Shown piece after piece: positions 1 through 11,348 of a stretch of DNA of 64,000 nucleotides (the first letter of the stretch is position 1; every line of letters starts with the position of its first letter). Below the pieces are notes generated by a model. That model was not told where the DNA came from. It ran no database searches and was given only the letters and a program-made list of their open reading frames with translations. This stretch comes from Kalmusia sp. IMI 367209 (Eukaryota > Ascomycota > Dothideomycetes > Pleosporales > Didymosphaeriaceae), in contig JAPEUQ010000004.1 of the NCBI GenBank assembly GCA_027946365.1, forward strand, positions 124,001 to 188,000. Direction: 5' to 3'. The position numbers and the translations under genes are program-made.

Positions 1-1163
1 CGCGAACGCTTATCGTTGGGGATTCTGATGGACAAGGTGAAAACCTCAGGTCCATTGGTTTGGACGTCCGCATCCTCCTCTTTTATGAAATCGATGTGGT
101 CTAGGAGGTTATCTGCTTGTTCTTCTGACAATATGTCGGTAAAACTTTCTAGCGCAAAAAGCTCTCGCGGGGAGCGTCCAAGAGTTCGCCTGGAATTCTC
201 GCTGACTATACGCACAGGCAGGCTTCCGCTTCCTCCTGGGTCTTCCTGAAGCGCGAGCAAGAGGCCGAAGCCCTGGACGGCACCGGGAATGTGTATCGGC
301 TCATCTTCACAGCGCTGTAACATGTCTCCGCCTCGTCCAGTTATAACGGCATGACCTCCTTCTGTGACTACATGTTTGAAGCGGTGGGTTACTAAGTTAC
401 CCATGTCTCCAATGCTGCTTCCAACGCTCTTGATCGAAGCTGCATCGGCCGAGGGAATGTGCTCAGGCTTCACGGATGGCGAGCGACTTGCGTTCCCCTG
501 CCCACTATCGCTGTAGTTACTAGAGCCAACGTCCTTGAATAATTGGGTCGATAGCGAAAGTGGCACATGCCGCGAGGTCTCGCTCTGATTCAGACCCCTG
601 GCACCCCTCGTTGATGCCGGCGCCGACTCGGATATAGATTGTCGATGGGCAGGACCACGTTGCGACTGCTGTGAAGCTGCCGAAGCGGTTGAGCCCTGCG
701 ATTGTCGACGCGACTCGGACGGTATGCGCGCATCGTTGGCTCGGGTATATGGGTGGAAATAGTCGCCCTGACCGCGCTGGGTCGGGGTGGGCGTAGGGTC
801 GACCGAGACTACACTGTGTTGAAGTCAGCACGAGATGTGAAGCAAGGGTAGACAAGAGCTTGGTGCGGGAGGGAGCAACGGCATCCAAAGTGCATACCTT
901 CGAATTGGGAACACACGATCGGTTGTTGTAGGGCTGAGCGGACCCATGCCTTCGAAGGGTGAGGCGACGCCAGAGCTGGGGGGTTGTGGTGAAGACCCCG
1001 CTGCTCTTGAGGGGATCTCGAGTGGCAACGTCCATGGCTTTTCATCCCCGCCTTGCGGAGGGGCAGCGAAGTCGGTGGCTTCTACATCTGGCGCGGTAGC
1101 GGCAGCGGCAGCGGCAGCGGCAGCGGGCTCCAGGAGCGGGTGCTGTGCTGGTGATTGAGACAT
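1..1163 (-). CDS. Fungal phytochrome-type sensor histidine kinase, N-terminal part (runs off left edge)
   Basis: Red-light sensing hybrid histidine kinase; only about 360 N-terminal residues lie in the window. Two exons: 1163-898 and 813-1, with an 84-bp intron (814-897) that restores frame. The first 220 or so residues are low-complexity Ser/Pro/Gln/Ala-rich and include a poly-alanine run. The PAS-like photosensory module follows, with the signature RCEDEPIHIPGAVQGFGLLL. By family knowledge, the Cys just before EDEPIHIPG (codon 309-311) is the biliverdin attachment residue of fungal and bacterial phytochromes. GAF, PHY, kinase and receiver domains would lie beyond base 1. The ATG at 1163 is preferred; the frame is open further upstream but offers only non-ATG starts. 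Family assignment is strong; the exact start is moderate. Confidence 0.88.
1096..1126. repeat. GCGGCA hexanucleotide microsatellite inside phytochrome exon 1
   Basis: Roughly five tandem copies of a GGCAGC unit encode most of an alanine run (about nine residues) near the phytochrome N-terminus. Such runs expand and contract by slippage and may vary between strains without shifting frame. Confidence 0.8.
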
Positions 1164-2913
1164 GGACGCGGCGCCTGCTTCTCGAGGGAGAAAGGGTGAT
1201 GAATAGTGGAAAGAGCTCGCAGGTGGGGTGCCAGTTGGTGGGTTGACGAAAATCGGCTCTGGCAATGTCTTTCGTTCGCTCTTCCCCCGTACAAAGGAAT
1301 GCTGTGTGCTCAGGTGCCCATGGATGGCAGTAGCGAAATGCGTATGGCGTTGATGCAGACGCTGCGGATCTGTCTCTCCGCATCCACCGAAACGGCGGCC
1401 CTCCCGAAATCTGGCTTATGCAGGGCGTGTGAGGAGCTGGGGACTGGGAACTGGACCCTTGGGGCTGGGGCCGGCTCGTCGTTGGTGAGACCGGATGGCA
1501 CGAGTGCACGCAGGCGGCGATGGGTGGCGTGGTTGGGGGGGAAGTCAGGTCAAAGGTAAGTGTAAGACATATTCCAGCTCAGCAGGCGGTCGTGTGGACG
1601 GAGGCGACAGGCACAGTGCAGGTTGGCCGATGTGTGGTTAGCCTAGAGGCTCAGGGCACGACCGACGCGGAGGCAGCACCGACAGAGCAGAGGGAAGTGG
1701 GTGAGGGACAGTGCACCGACGGAGGTGGAGAGAGCCACAGTGGGCGGGACGTAGCGTCCAGGTGTCCCAGTTGCTGGTACGGTTTGGTGGAGGGACACCA
1801 GCGTGGATCATCGCAGGCGACAGGAGATCGGCGCCAATCCGGCGTGAACCCAGCGTAGCAGCGGGTCGTTTCATGGCAAAGGGCGATTTCTGCGTGCAGG
1901 CCGATGGGCGGCGCCGTGTTGCGCAGCGCTAGGCTCAGGATGCGCAATTCACAGCACGCAGCCAGCATCACTCGACGCATGGAAAGGTGGGCATGGTTAA
2001 GTAAGGCACCTGTTTGACACGGCAGATGACGTAGCCGCAACAAAAGGCACAAGGCCATACAGTCCAGCCGACCCCCCTGTCGCTGGGACGTGCCTATCAC
2101 TACCTATGCGAGTCGCCTGCGCCGTGCGGATTGCAGAGACGGTGTGATGGGCACAAGGAGGCGAGCGATCGGTGTATGCCGCCCAAGGCATGCTTTAGCA
2201 TGAAGCTGGACGTCTGCTGGACTGGGTGCCGGCCGCCGCTGGCTCGTAAAAATGCGAGGTGCAAGCGTGCACTAGACGACATCTCGGCTGCATTCCGCGC
2301 CGTCATGCAAAGCAACTCGCGTTCCTGCGCGGGCGCCGCTGCATGCCTGGTAGGTAATCTTTTGCGTGGCAGGCATCGGACAGCCCAAGCCTGCTGATTG
2401 AAGCGGTCATACATTGTCCTGCAAACGCCTGCAACGCCTGCAATGCAGCACTCTGGTCACTGGTGTTGGTCTCGATGACATAACCGTTGTACTCCCTGAC
2501 GCAGATTACCAATGTGTTTGACCGCGTACAGGAATGTACAAGAAACATCTTGCATAGCTCTGAGCTCTGCTTTGCCAGTTCAGGCTGAGTGTCACCCTAT
2601 AGTTGCTGATGAAGGCGATGATGATCATGGAGGCGTATCCCTACAGCATGCAAGAAACGGTCCCGTCCTCGGTTGTTGCAAAGGGTGGTTTTGCCTCAGT
2701 ATGGTACCCCACTCGACAGCACGTGCGGAGACGACGCCATCATTATGTCAGCCGGCGCGCACCGTCTGCTGCCGTCCGATTGGTCAGCTGCTGCCCCAAA
2801 GTCCACTCGCGGCTGCCACATGCTACAGCTGTCGCGCCACCGATCCTAGCCGTCCACGAGAAACAGCGGTGCGCGCACGTCGACATGTACACTCTCCTCC
2901 ACCCTCCGCCTCC
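1164..2913. other. Intergenic region, divergent promoters
   Basis: About 1.75 kb between the divergently transcribed phytochrome and flavoprotein-fusion genes. It is GC-rich with only short overlapping open frames of no recognisable composition. A CT-rich stretch just before 2914 looks like the 5' leader of the plus-strand gene. No RNA gene or repeat was recognised. Confidence 0.6.
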
Positions 2914-4650
2914 ATGACTCAGAAGCGCTCGCTGAACATTCTCCTCGCCCTCACCGACTCCTCGTCTTTCGAGTTCAGCTGCCGGATTGCTGCCCGCCTG
3001 CACCGCACCGCCGACGTGTCGCTCCAGATTATCGCCTGCCATGAATTTCCAACATCCTCGACCGCAGTGCCCCCGGCCCTCGAGCCTTCATGGCACCGGT
3101 ACGATATCGAGAGCTACGCCATCCCCGGGTGGCAGCACGCAGACTATGCCGACACCAAGGTCGCCGAGTACTGTCAGTGGGCAGATCTGCTCGTGCTAGC
3201 CCCCCTCGATGCCGAGAATGTGGCCCGTATGATGCACGGTTTCACCAGCAGCCTGCATCTCCAGATTCTTCGCAGCTGGGATGTATCCAAGAAGATCCTA
3301 CTCATACCGGCCATGTCCACACTCATGTGGGAGCATCCCATGTCCAAGAAGCAGATTAGCAAGATCCGGAGGAAATGGAACTGGATACGAGTGCTGCCAC
3401 CGTATTTGTGGTCCTTTGATCACGCGGGCCGGAAACACGAGCTCTGGGAGGGACACACGGCCTTCAGTGAGTCGGTTCAGACGCAGATCGATCTCATGGC
3501 TGTTGGTGATGGCCGTATGGCCCTTCCGGTAGCCCATATGCCCACGCTTGCCCCTACGAAGAGCAAGGGCCCGCGCTTGCCGCCGGAGCTGTGGTGTATG
3601 ATTCTGGAATTCACCGAGGACTGGGAACTGGCGACCATGTTGAATATTCGTACCGCTCTTCCGGTTCCTCCTGAATGGCGACAAGCGGCCAGCGAAGAGG
3701 GACCGAAGACGCAAATGCAGAAGCTGGAGTGGATGTTGTTGATAGGGACGTACGAGGACGTCAGAGGTCTTCTTGATGTTGACCCGCCGACGCGCATATC
3801 GCGTCTCTGCATTGAGCTGATCATGCGCTTCGCCATGGTGCCTGTTCTTACTTATCTAGAAACAACGCACAAAGATCTTTTCTGGGGCACGTTTGGACAT
3901 GCTTTCCTCCCGCACAAAGCGTCCATGTTCAATAAGCCAGAGATACTGGAATACTGGCGGACGTCGCCAACGTTCCTCACCAAAGAGTATTCTACCGAAG
4001 CCATAGACAGTGCGAGTCGTTCCGGATCTATCCTGGTCTTGGATTGGTGGTTTGACTCTGGTCTACCGCTGAAATACACCGAGTCTGCGCTGGAGGCAGC
4101 AAGCTCGCAAGGGCACATCGAAGTTCTGAAATGGTGGAAAGAGCACAGCAGATATCGCACTGAACCTGAATCTGCGACGCCTCCAGCGTCCACGCAACAA
4201 AGGGATAAGGAAGAAGACGCGCTGTCACTTTTGACACTCAAGGTTGGCAAATCCATCACGTACGCCACGCAGGCGGGCTGCCTACCGGCCGTCATCTTCT
4301 GGGTCGAATCTGGTATTCCCTTTTCCCATGAAGATACAATAGCCAAGCTCGCTTCCGCACACGGACATACACGCATCCTGAACTATTGGCACAGACATTG
4401 TGGGGAGAAGATGCTGTTCGACAACCAGGTTCTTGTGGGACCTACCAAGATGGGCCACGCGGAGGTGCTAGAGTGGTGGAAGCGTAGCGGCCTAAGGGTT
4501 GAATACAAGACATGCGACATTGAGGAGGCACTAGAGGACGGTGTGGAGGGTGAGGCAGGTGACGATGTCAGGAAATGGTGGGCTCGCAACGGTTTGAACC
4601 TGGGCGTCGGTACTAGCGAGTGGATGAGGGTAAAAGTGCTTGGTTCGTGA
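2914..4650 (+). CDS. PPC-decarboxylase/Hal3-like flavoprotein fused to F-box-like segment and ankyrin-like WW repeats
   Basis: Intronless, 578 residues. Residues 1-205 resemble the flavoprotein fold of phosphopantothenoylcysteine decarboxylase and Hal3: a Rossmann-like start (NILLALTDS), then WADLLVLAPLDAENVARM at 89-106 and PAMSTLMWEHP at 132-142. The decarboxylase normally has His in the HIELRRWAD segment, Asn in PxMNxxMW and a nearby Cys. Here these positions read Val83 and Ser135, and no Cys occurs between 88 and 227, so catalysis is unlikely; FMN or protein binding is possible. Residues 222-250 (LPPELWCMILEF) look F-box-like. The C-terminal half holds divergent ankyrin-type repeats of the GHIEVLKWWK/SGL kind. 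The frame is open back to an ATG at 2512, but that extension is low-complexity and overlaps a CT-rich leader, so 2914 is preferred. Function is unknown; a ubiquitin-ligase adaptor is one idea. Confidence 0.75.
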   Translation: MTQKRSLNILLALTDSSSFEFSCRIAARLHRTADVSLQIIACHEFPTSSTAVPPALEPSWHRYDIESYAIPGWQHADYADTKVAEYCQWADLLVLAPLDAENVARMMHGFTSSLHLQILRSWDVSKKILLIPAMSTLMWEHPMSKKQISKIRRKWNWIRVLPPYLWSFDHAGRKHELWEGHTAFSESVQTQIDLMAVGDGRMALPVAHMPTLAPTKSKGPRLPPELWCMILEFTEDWELATMLNIRTALPVPPEWRQAASEEGPKTQMQKLEWMLLIGTYEDVRGLLDVDPPTRISRLCIELIMRFAMVPVLTYLETTHKDLFWGTFGHAFLPHKASMFNKPEILEYWRTSPTFLTKEYSTEAIDSASRSGSILVLDWWFDSGLPLKYTESALEAASSQGHIEVLKWWKEHSRYRTEPESATPPASTQQRDKEEDALSLLTLKVGKSITYATQAGCLPAVIFWVESGIPFSHEDTIAKLASAHGHTRILNYWHRHCGEKMLFDNQVLVGPTKMGHAEVLEWWKRSGLRVEYKTCDIEEALEDGVEGEAGDDVRKWWARNGLNLGVGTSEWMRVKVLGS

Positions 4651-5378
4651 CGCACACAGCGAACTGATTGAACTCGTAGTGTGGATTGCATGGACAGTGG
4701 CGTTCAGTACTCTGGCGGCAAGACTTCACTTTTTGCGCATTCTTGGAAGTCTGGGATCTTAGGTAGTGTGTCTCAACAATGACATGTCAGCCTGATTGAC
4801 TATCTCTGAGCAACATTGGAAAGGAAAGGGGTGAAACGAGGTAATTTGTGATGGTTTGGTAGTAAAGCGTTGAAACGGTGAGAATGGTGGGAATGGGCTC
4901 AAGCTGTACTACAATAGGCATCTCCGCATTGCGGCATAGCCGATGCAGGGATCTGCTCTTGGCGGCCTCGACCGAAGCACGTCGAACATGCTAACACCTG
5001 TGAACATCGTCAGCTCCGTGCATCCTCGCTCCCTCTTCACAGTAGTTGCCTCTATCCTCTCTCCCATATACAATTGAGCCCTCCTGCCCTAGCACGCCCC
5101 ATAATGTCTTGCTGAGCTGCACCCTGACTCCACACTTCATTCTGGTTCACAGCTGCACTGATCCCTGGTACGCATTTGCTCACGATCCCTGGGTCTGCGT
5201 TTGCTCATCACTTTTATGCACCCCGGGTTGCCTCTGAATTTTCACTCACTCAAGCCGCAGACTTTACCTACCGTCCGCACACCACGCTTGAACTCGTCGT
5301 GGCGCTACACTCGTAACCCGCTCACACCACCGTCTACACGAATTACCCTTTGGCCAACTCGAACGGTTATATCTGAAA
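4651..5378. other. Intergenic region with CT-rich leader
   Basis: Contains the 3' end of the flavoprotein fusion gene and the promoter and leader of the vigilin gene. From about 5040 to 5340 the plus strand is C/T-rich, which is common upstream of highly expressed fungal genes. The start context CTGAAAATGGC at 5379 fits a fungal initiation site. No other gene seen. Confidence 0.6.
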
Positions 5379-8300
5379 ATGGCATCCGAAACTGTTGCTG
5401 CCAGCACCTCTGACAAGGGTCTCACCCCTGCTCAGAAGCTCATGGAGCAGCACGACCACCATGCCACGGTCGAGGACATCGTCGACGAGGAGGATCTCGC
5501 TCATCCTCCGCCATCGGCTGGCCTCAAACCCGACACTGCCGATGCCTCGCCTGCCCCCTTGAGCGAGAAGGCCGCCGGCAAGCAAAAGGTGGATGACACC
5601 GCTGCTCCTAACAAGAAGGCTACCGGTCCCGCTTTGAACACTGCGTCTGAGGAGGCCTTCCCGGCCTTGGGTCCTGTCAAGCCGCGTGCGCAGGCTCCTG
5701 TCGCACCCGCTTGGGGCAAGAAACCCGCTTCTCTCAGCACAAATGGCGTTAACGGCAGCGGTGCTATCGCCAGTGGTGCAACTTCTCGTGCTTCGACCCC
5801 GGCATCTGGATTCGCTGCTCCCGCTTCCATCCCCGTTACACGCGGTCCCGCCCTCCCGAGCATGGCTCTCCCTGGCAAGCACAAGGAGTCCATCACGTTC
5901 CATCCCTCGCAGATTGCACCACGAAATGAGTTGAAGAAGCCGATCCACGAGATCATCAGGGACATCAATAGGCGCTCCAAGGCCAAACTAGAGCTGAAGC
6001 AGGGTCCTAATGCAGTCATCTTCGAAGCTACCGGCCCCGTGGACGCTGCTCGTCAGGCCCTCAAGGATATTGCGAATGAAGTTGGTTCTAAGGTATGTGG
6101 AATCCCTTCACAATGCATTTGCCACGCTCATCCAAGCTAGCAATCTGTCAAGCTCTCCATTCCAGCCTCGGTCCGTCCCTTCATCATCGGCCGTCAAGGT
6201 GCGAAGATCCAAGAGATTAGCAGGCGCACTGGTGCACGTGTCCAGATCCCGAAGCATGACGTCGAAGACCAGGATACCGAGATCGATGTGATTATTGAAG
6301 GTAATGCCCTTACTGCCGAGATGGCCCGCCGCGAGATCATGTCCATTGTGAACGAGCGCACCTCGACTGTCAATTTGCGTCTCAAGGACATTCCAGCCGA
6401 ATACTACCCCTTCCTTGCCGGCCCTCGCAACTCATACATCGATAACCTCCAAGGAGGTCGGGATGTCCGCGTCCAGATCCCGCATTACCATACTTGGGAT
6501 GATCAGGTTCCCGCTCAAGCTCCCCGCAATCAGCCTATTCCATTCGTTCCGCAGGCTAAGTACCCTATCCAAATCTCTGGAGATCGGGAAGCAGCTCAAG
6601 AAATCCAAGCCGTGCTTCAGCGCCGCGTCGACCAGTTGCGCAAGCAACTAGCCATTGAACAGCGAAGCGTGGAGCGTGGCCGGCATCAGTTCATTGCGGG
6701 TGAGCGGGGCTATTCGCTGCACGACTTCCTTGAGGAGACGGGCTGCAGCATCATCGTACCTCCCAGCACTGACCCGAGCGAGAATATTTATGTTGTTGGG
6801 CCGCCGGATAAGATTCAGGCAGGTGTGGATAAGCTTGAGGACATTGCTTACAGTATGCAATCGGCGATGGCTGACAGCACCCGTGAGCATCGCGGACCCA
6901 ACGCCCAGGCGCATGCTCGGAACTTAACGCGCTATTTACAGAAGCGTGAACTTGTAAAGGAACTCGAGCGCATTCACAACACCAGCATTGTTGCTCCTAC
7001 CGAGCGAGATGGGCCGACTGCATGGGAGATTTATGGTAAGGAAGCCAAGGACACTCAGAAGGCACGCGGCGATATTATGAGCATCTTCGCCAGCCACCCG
7101 CCCTCGCGATTCTCTACCATCAATGTTGATCCTTTCTACCATCAGCACCTCCAGCAACGTAATGCACAGCATGTTCGCGATAACTTGGGTGTGCACATTG
7201 TCTTCCCAGATGAGTTGGATGACTCGCCTGAGCTAGTTCTTGTGTACGAGGGCTCGACCCCTCACGCTGAATATGTCATCCCTCGCGGCGCACCGCCTGC
7301 CACTGAAACCCAGGCGTACCAGAAAGCCTTGCGCGAAGCTCAACAGTTCCTACTAAGTCTTACGAGCAACCAGCAAGAGCTCGTCTCCCGTGACGTAGAG
7401 GCGCATACTAAGTTCCATCCGAAGATCCAACGCTTCGTTGAGAAGGAACAGCAAGGCCTCTCTCGTGACCAAATCCCAGCCCAGTTGCTCTTCGGCAATA
7501 GGCGACCACAGGCTAGCGCATCCAGCAACAACTTTGGCATCCGTGGACCCTCCAGCACCGTCGAAGATCTGCATGCGAAGATCCTCGCTTTCATTGAACA
7601 GGAAGAGAAGGACGAGCTCGAACGAGGCTATACTACCTCGTTTGACTTCCCCCAGAAGTATGCAAACTTCCTCATTGGCAAGCGCGGCGAGAACATCCGA
7701 AAACTGCGCGAAGAGTTCGATGTTGAGATTCAGGTCAACGATGGAAAGGTCGAACTGAAGGGTCCACAGGCGAAGGCGAACGCCTGCAAGGCTCACATCT
7801 TGTCCCTTGCAAAGCGCCTAGAGGATGAAGCTACGCACACTCTCAAGCTCAAGCCTCAATTCCACCGCGACCTGATTGGTGCTAAGGGAAGCCAAGTGAA
7901 CCGATTGCAAGATCGTTACAACGTCCGCATCAATTTCCCTCGATCCAATAATGGCAACAACGATGACGATGCCGCTGGTGAGGGTGCGTCGCAACGCAAC
8001 TTCCGCGCTCAGGCTCCTGATGAGGTCATTATCCGTGGTCCTCGCAAAGGTGCAGACGAGGCTCGCGAGGAGCTCCTGAACCTTTACCAATACGCTATGG
8101 ACAACTCCAACACTGATAGTGTATTTGTTGCGCAGAGTCAGATTCCCCAACTGATTGGATCTGGTGGTCGGGAAATGGACAATCTGCGCCTCGCAACTGG
8201 TGCTCAGATTGATGTTCCTGGTGCTCGTGAGGGTCCTGATCCTTCCGGCCGTGCTGAGATCAAGCTCAAGGGCACGAAGAAGCAGGTTGAAGAGGCTAAG

Positions 8301-9389
8301 AAGATCTTGCAAGAGCGCGCGAAGGTATTCGATGATACTGTCGTGACGACACTCGATGTGGACAGGAAGTACCACAGGACCCTAATCGGCGGTAGCGGTT
8401 CTAACATCCGGCAAATTGTCACTGCTGCTGGTGGCCCTGATAGCTCTCGAGAACTGGCACGCATGGTCCGTTTTCCTCGTGCCGAGTCTGACGAGTCCGC
8501 TATTCGTGTGGAAGGACCCAAGAATGTCGTCGAGAAAATTGTTGCTTCTCTCCAGGCTCAGGTGGCGACTCTCGAGAACCAAGTCACGGAAACGTTGGAG
8601 ATCTCGCCCGAAAAGCATAGGGTACTGATTGGTCGTGGCGGTGAGACTCGTCGGTCTCTAGAAGATAAGTTTACCGTCCAGCTTGACATTCCCAAGCAGA
8701 ACACCAGTGGTGCTGCTCGCTCTCAGGTGAAAATCTCTGGCGAGCCGTCTCTGGTGCAAAAAGCCAAAGAACACATTCTCGATCTGGTGAAGGGCCAGGA
8801 AGGCGAGACCATCCAAGTACCGCGCCATCTGCACCACGTCATCTCGGACAATGGTCAATTCTTCCGCCGCCTCCGGAACGAGCACCGTGTGACCGTCGAC
8901 CACGCTGGCCAGCAAGTTCCTCCCAGGCCGACACAAGACCAAGGCGGCAAATCCCGCAAGGGCGCCAACGGTGCACTGCCCCTAATCACTGATGACACTT
9001 CCTCCGGAGCGGATGCACACTCTTGGGAGCTTGTCGAGAACAATGGCGCTGATGGCGATGCTTCCGTCACCATCCCCTGGATCCTACGTGGCCCAGCTGA
9101 CAGCCTTCCCAAGGCGCGCCAGACGCTCGAGTCGGCCATCGAAGCTGCTTCCAAGCCTTCAGCCACGGGCTACCTGATTCTCCCTGACCCGCGCAGTTAC
9201 AGGCTCGTTGTCGGACCCGGAGGTAGCACGATCAACAGCATTCGTAAGAAGACGGGCAGTAAGGTGCAGGTACCGCGCGACCAGGCCAAGGACGAGGCCA
9301 TCGAGATCGTGGGTACGAAGGAAGGCGTTGAGGAGGCGCGAGACATGATCCTGGACATTGTGTCGCGTGGAGGCAACGGTCGTAAGTAG
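5379..9389 (+). CDS. SCP160: Multi-KH-domain RNA-binding protein, vigilin/Scp160 family
   Basis: Polyribosome-associated RNA-binding protein implicated in translation and mRNA handling at the ER, known in yeast as Scp160 and in animals as vigilin. Two exons, 5379-6092 and 6141-9389, with a 48-bp intron. The join reads VGSK|QSVKLSIP, and the product has 1320 residues, the usual size. Tandem KH modules are visible from about residue 240 to the end, with GxxG loops such as GRQGAKI, GKRGENI, GAKGSQV, GSGGREM, GGSGSNI, GRGGETR and GPGGSTI. Some modules carry degenerate loops (GPRNSYI, GERGYSL, SDNGQFF), also typical of the family. The first 180 residues are Ala/Pro/Ser-rich. The nearest genes are unrelated in function. 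Confidence 0.95.
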
Positions 9390-11348
9390 AAGAGGACGAT
9401 ATGACGATGTGTATGTGGATTTGGCGAGGCAATCGGTCAGTGTGGCATATTGTGCATGGTAGATGGCAAGAGGGTTAGATTGAGACTGGTGTGAACCGTG
9501 GCCTCGAGGTATGTTCGTGGGCTAGGGACGGATGGACCATGGCATACTGACTTATTTTGTCTTCACGAGTAAGTCTTGAAACAGGGGGCTCGGTGGAGCA
9601 CGGTTTCCGTCTGTCTTAATCTTGGGTGTATCTCATGGGTTCACAAAAAAGTCTCAATATATGATTATTCTTAAGCTGTTCATGTTGTACACGTGCGGAC
9701 CTGCCGTGTTGCGGAGTGCTCTTCATTGTCCCCGCTCGTCTAGCCACAATGGAGGTGCGCCCAGTCGTTGCTGAAACAGATGATTTTGAATACTGCTCCG
9801 TTTGTGTGCTGAAAATGTACGTTAGATATCTCAATTCCTTGCTTGAAGAGTGAGCGCGCAAACAGCTTTAAGAGGTATAGGGCAAATTCAATTGCATGGT
9901 GGGTACGGAAAGCATACGTGTTTGGAAGGCGTCACGTTCCTTTTGTAAGAGCTGGAGTTGAACACTCTCCGTCTATGCTCTTTTGAGGGCGTCTGCGACG
10001 GATTTGTAGATAGGCTAGCGATGTAGCTTTTTGCGCGGTACCCCAAGCTCTGCAACAGACGTCTCCTTTAGGGAAATGCTTGTGGTTGTGGGAGGTGAGG
10101 TGCGCTAGCTAGTATAGGCAATGATGCGCTTGGGAGAGTATCTGGGGTAGCATATAGACGAGGATATTGGAAATCTATGCGTTGGATAGGGTATCGTCTC
10201 GTAGGTGCTGCGGAAGGCCCTAGAGTGTACGTAGTCCTGCTCAGGCATTGGTAGGATGGTACCGGCAACAGCCTTACCACGGCTACGCATGGTACCAGAA
10301 AGTAATCGTCAACCAAGTAAGGTGCAGTACTTTGCGCGTCTACGTTCGAAATTGGAGGGTGGAAAGAATCGGGGACATCACTTGCGACACTGGCCCGGAA
10401 ACCAGTATTGAGGCGCTGGCACGTGGGAATCCATCGGTCTTCGACGACTCCTTTCGGCGATTTATTTCCTAGTTGTTCCCCTGTCCAAACACACACGGAC
10501 GTACACACAACGCCGGCATGTGGCAGTCGAATCACTCCATCCAACTGCGAAGCCAAACGTCGGACATGCAGCAGGTTGGCGGCGGGCAGGCGGGCTGTAT
10601 TCAGTAGGTGTCTTCGCGACTGCGTTCGCTCGGAGATGTCATGCAGGCACAAGATCTGAGTGGATAATAGATATATGGCGGTGTAGCGCGAGGTGCATAC
10701 ACGAGCCACACCGGACGGCGGGCGCGAAAACGGAGAGGACGGCGGATGGGCGCGTAGCGGGCTGATTGGAGCGGCTTCTCGACGTTGGCATCGAAGAGCC
10801 GTGCTGGCGGAGCGAGGAGATGAACCGTCGAGGATGGAACGGATTGTGAGCTGCCAACGCCCCACGCGGAGTCAGCCGCAGGGTCCCTGGGCGCGCCATT
10901 CTCATTGCAGCTAGCGCGGGGCTATGGCTTACGCAGAACAGCTAGAGACACAGGGTTCGCCATTCACGGTCCGCTCGAGTCTCTCCCCGTGCGGCCACGC
11001 GATGATCTCCCAGCGCTCCCCTGACTTCAGCCGGCGGCACACTTGCCCACCACCAGGCCCACCACCCAGCAACGCGCAAGCCGCGACGTCCAGCGCATGC
11101 GCGCGCCTGTTCTCGCACGAATAGCGTCTGCCCTCGGAGCTTTTTCCCTGTTGATGCAGGCGCTGATCGCCGCGAACAAATGCGGTGAGCTAGGAGTGGA
11201 GGAGCTGCCGCGCTCCTCCCACCAGACACGAGCATTGTACAATATCCAGTGCCCCGCCTCAAATACTCCGCTCAGCCTGCCACCACGCGTGCGACCTCCA
11301 CCTGTTTTCCGCTTCGAGAGAGCCTGAAGTGTCGCGAGGGTGCTGACC
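9390..11348. other. Intergenic, about 2 kb, no gene recognised
   Basis: A 265-codon open frame on the minus strand (10068-10865) has random-looking composition and no motif, and I do not consider it a gene. No RNA gene, transposon or obvious repeat was seen. The last few hundred bases are the promoter of the LaeA-like gene. Confidence 0.55.

Noticed and set aside
2512..2913. N-terminal extension of the flavoprotein fusion from an upstream in-frame ATG
   Set aside because: The extension is low-complexity with no homology-like pattern, and ends in CT-rich leader sequence just before the flavoprotein start.
10068..10865. 265-codon open frame on the minus strand between vigilin and the LaeA-like gene
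   Set aside because: No motif or signal peptide, Ser/Pro/Arg-heavy random composition, and competing frames on both strands.
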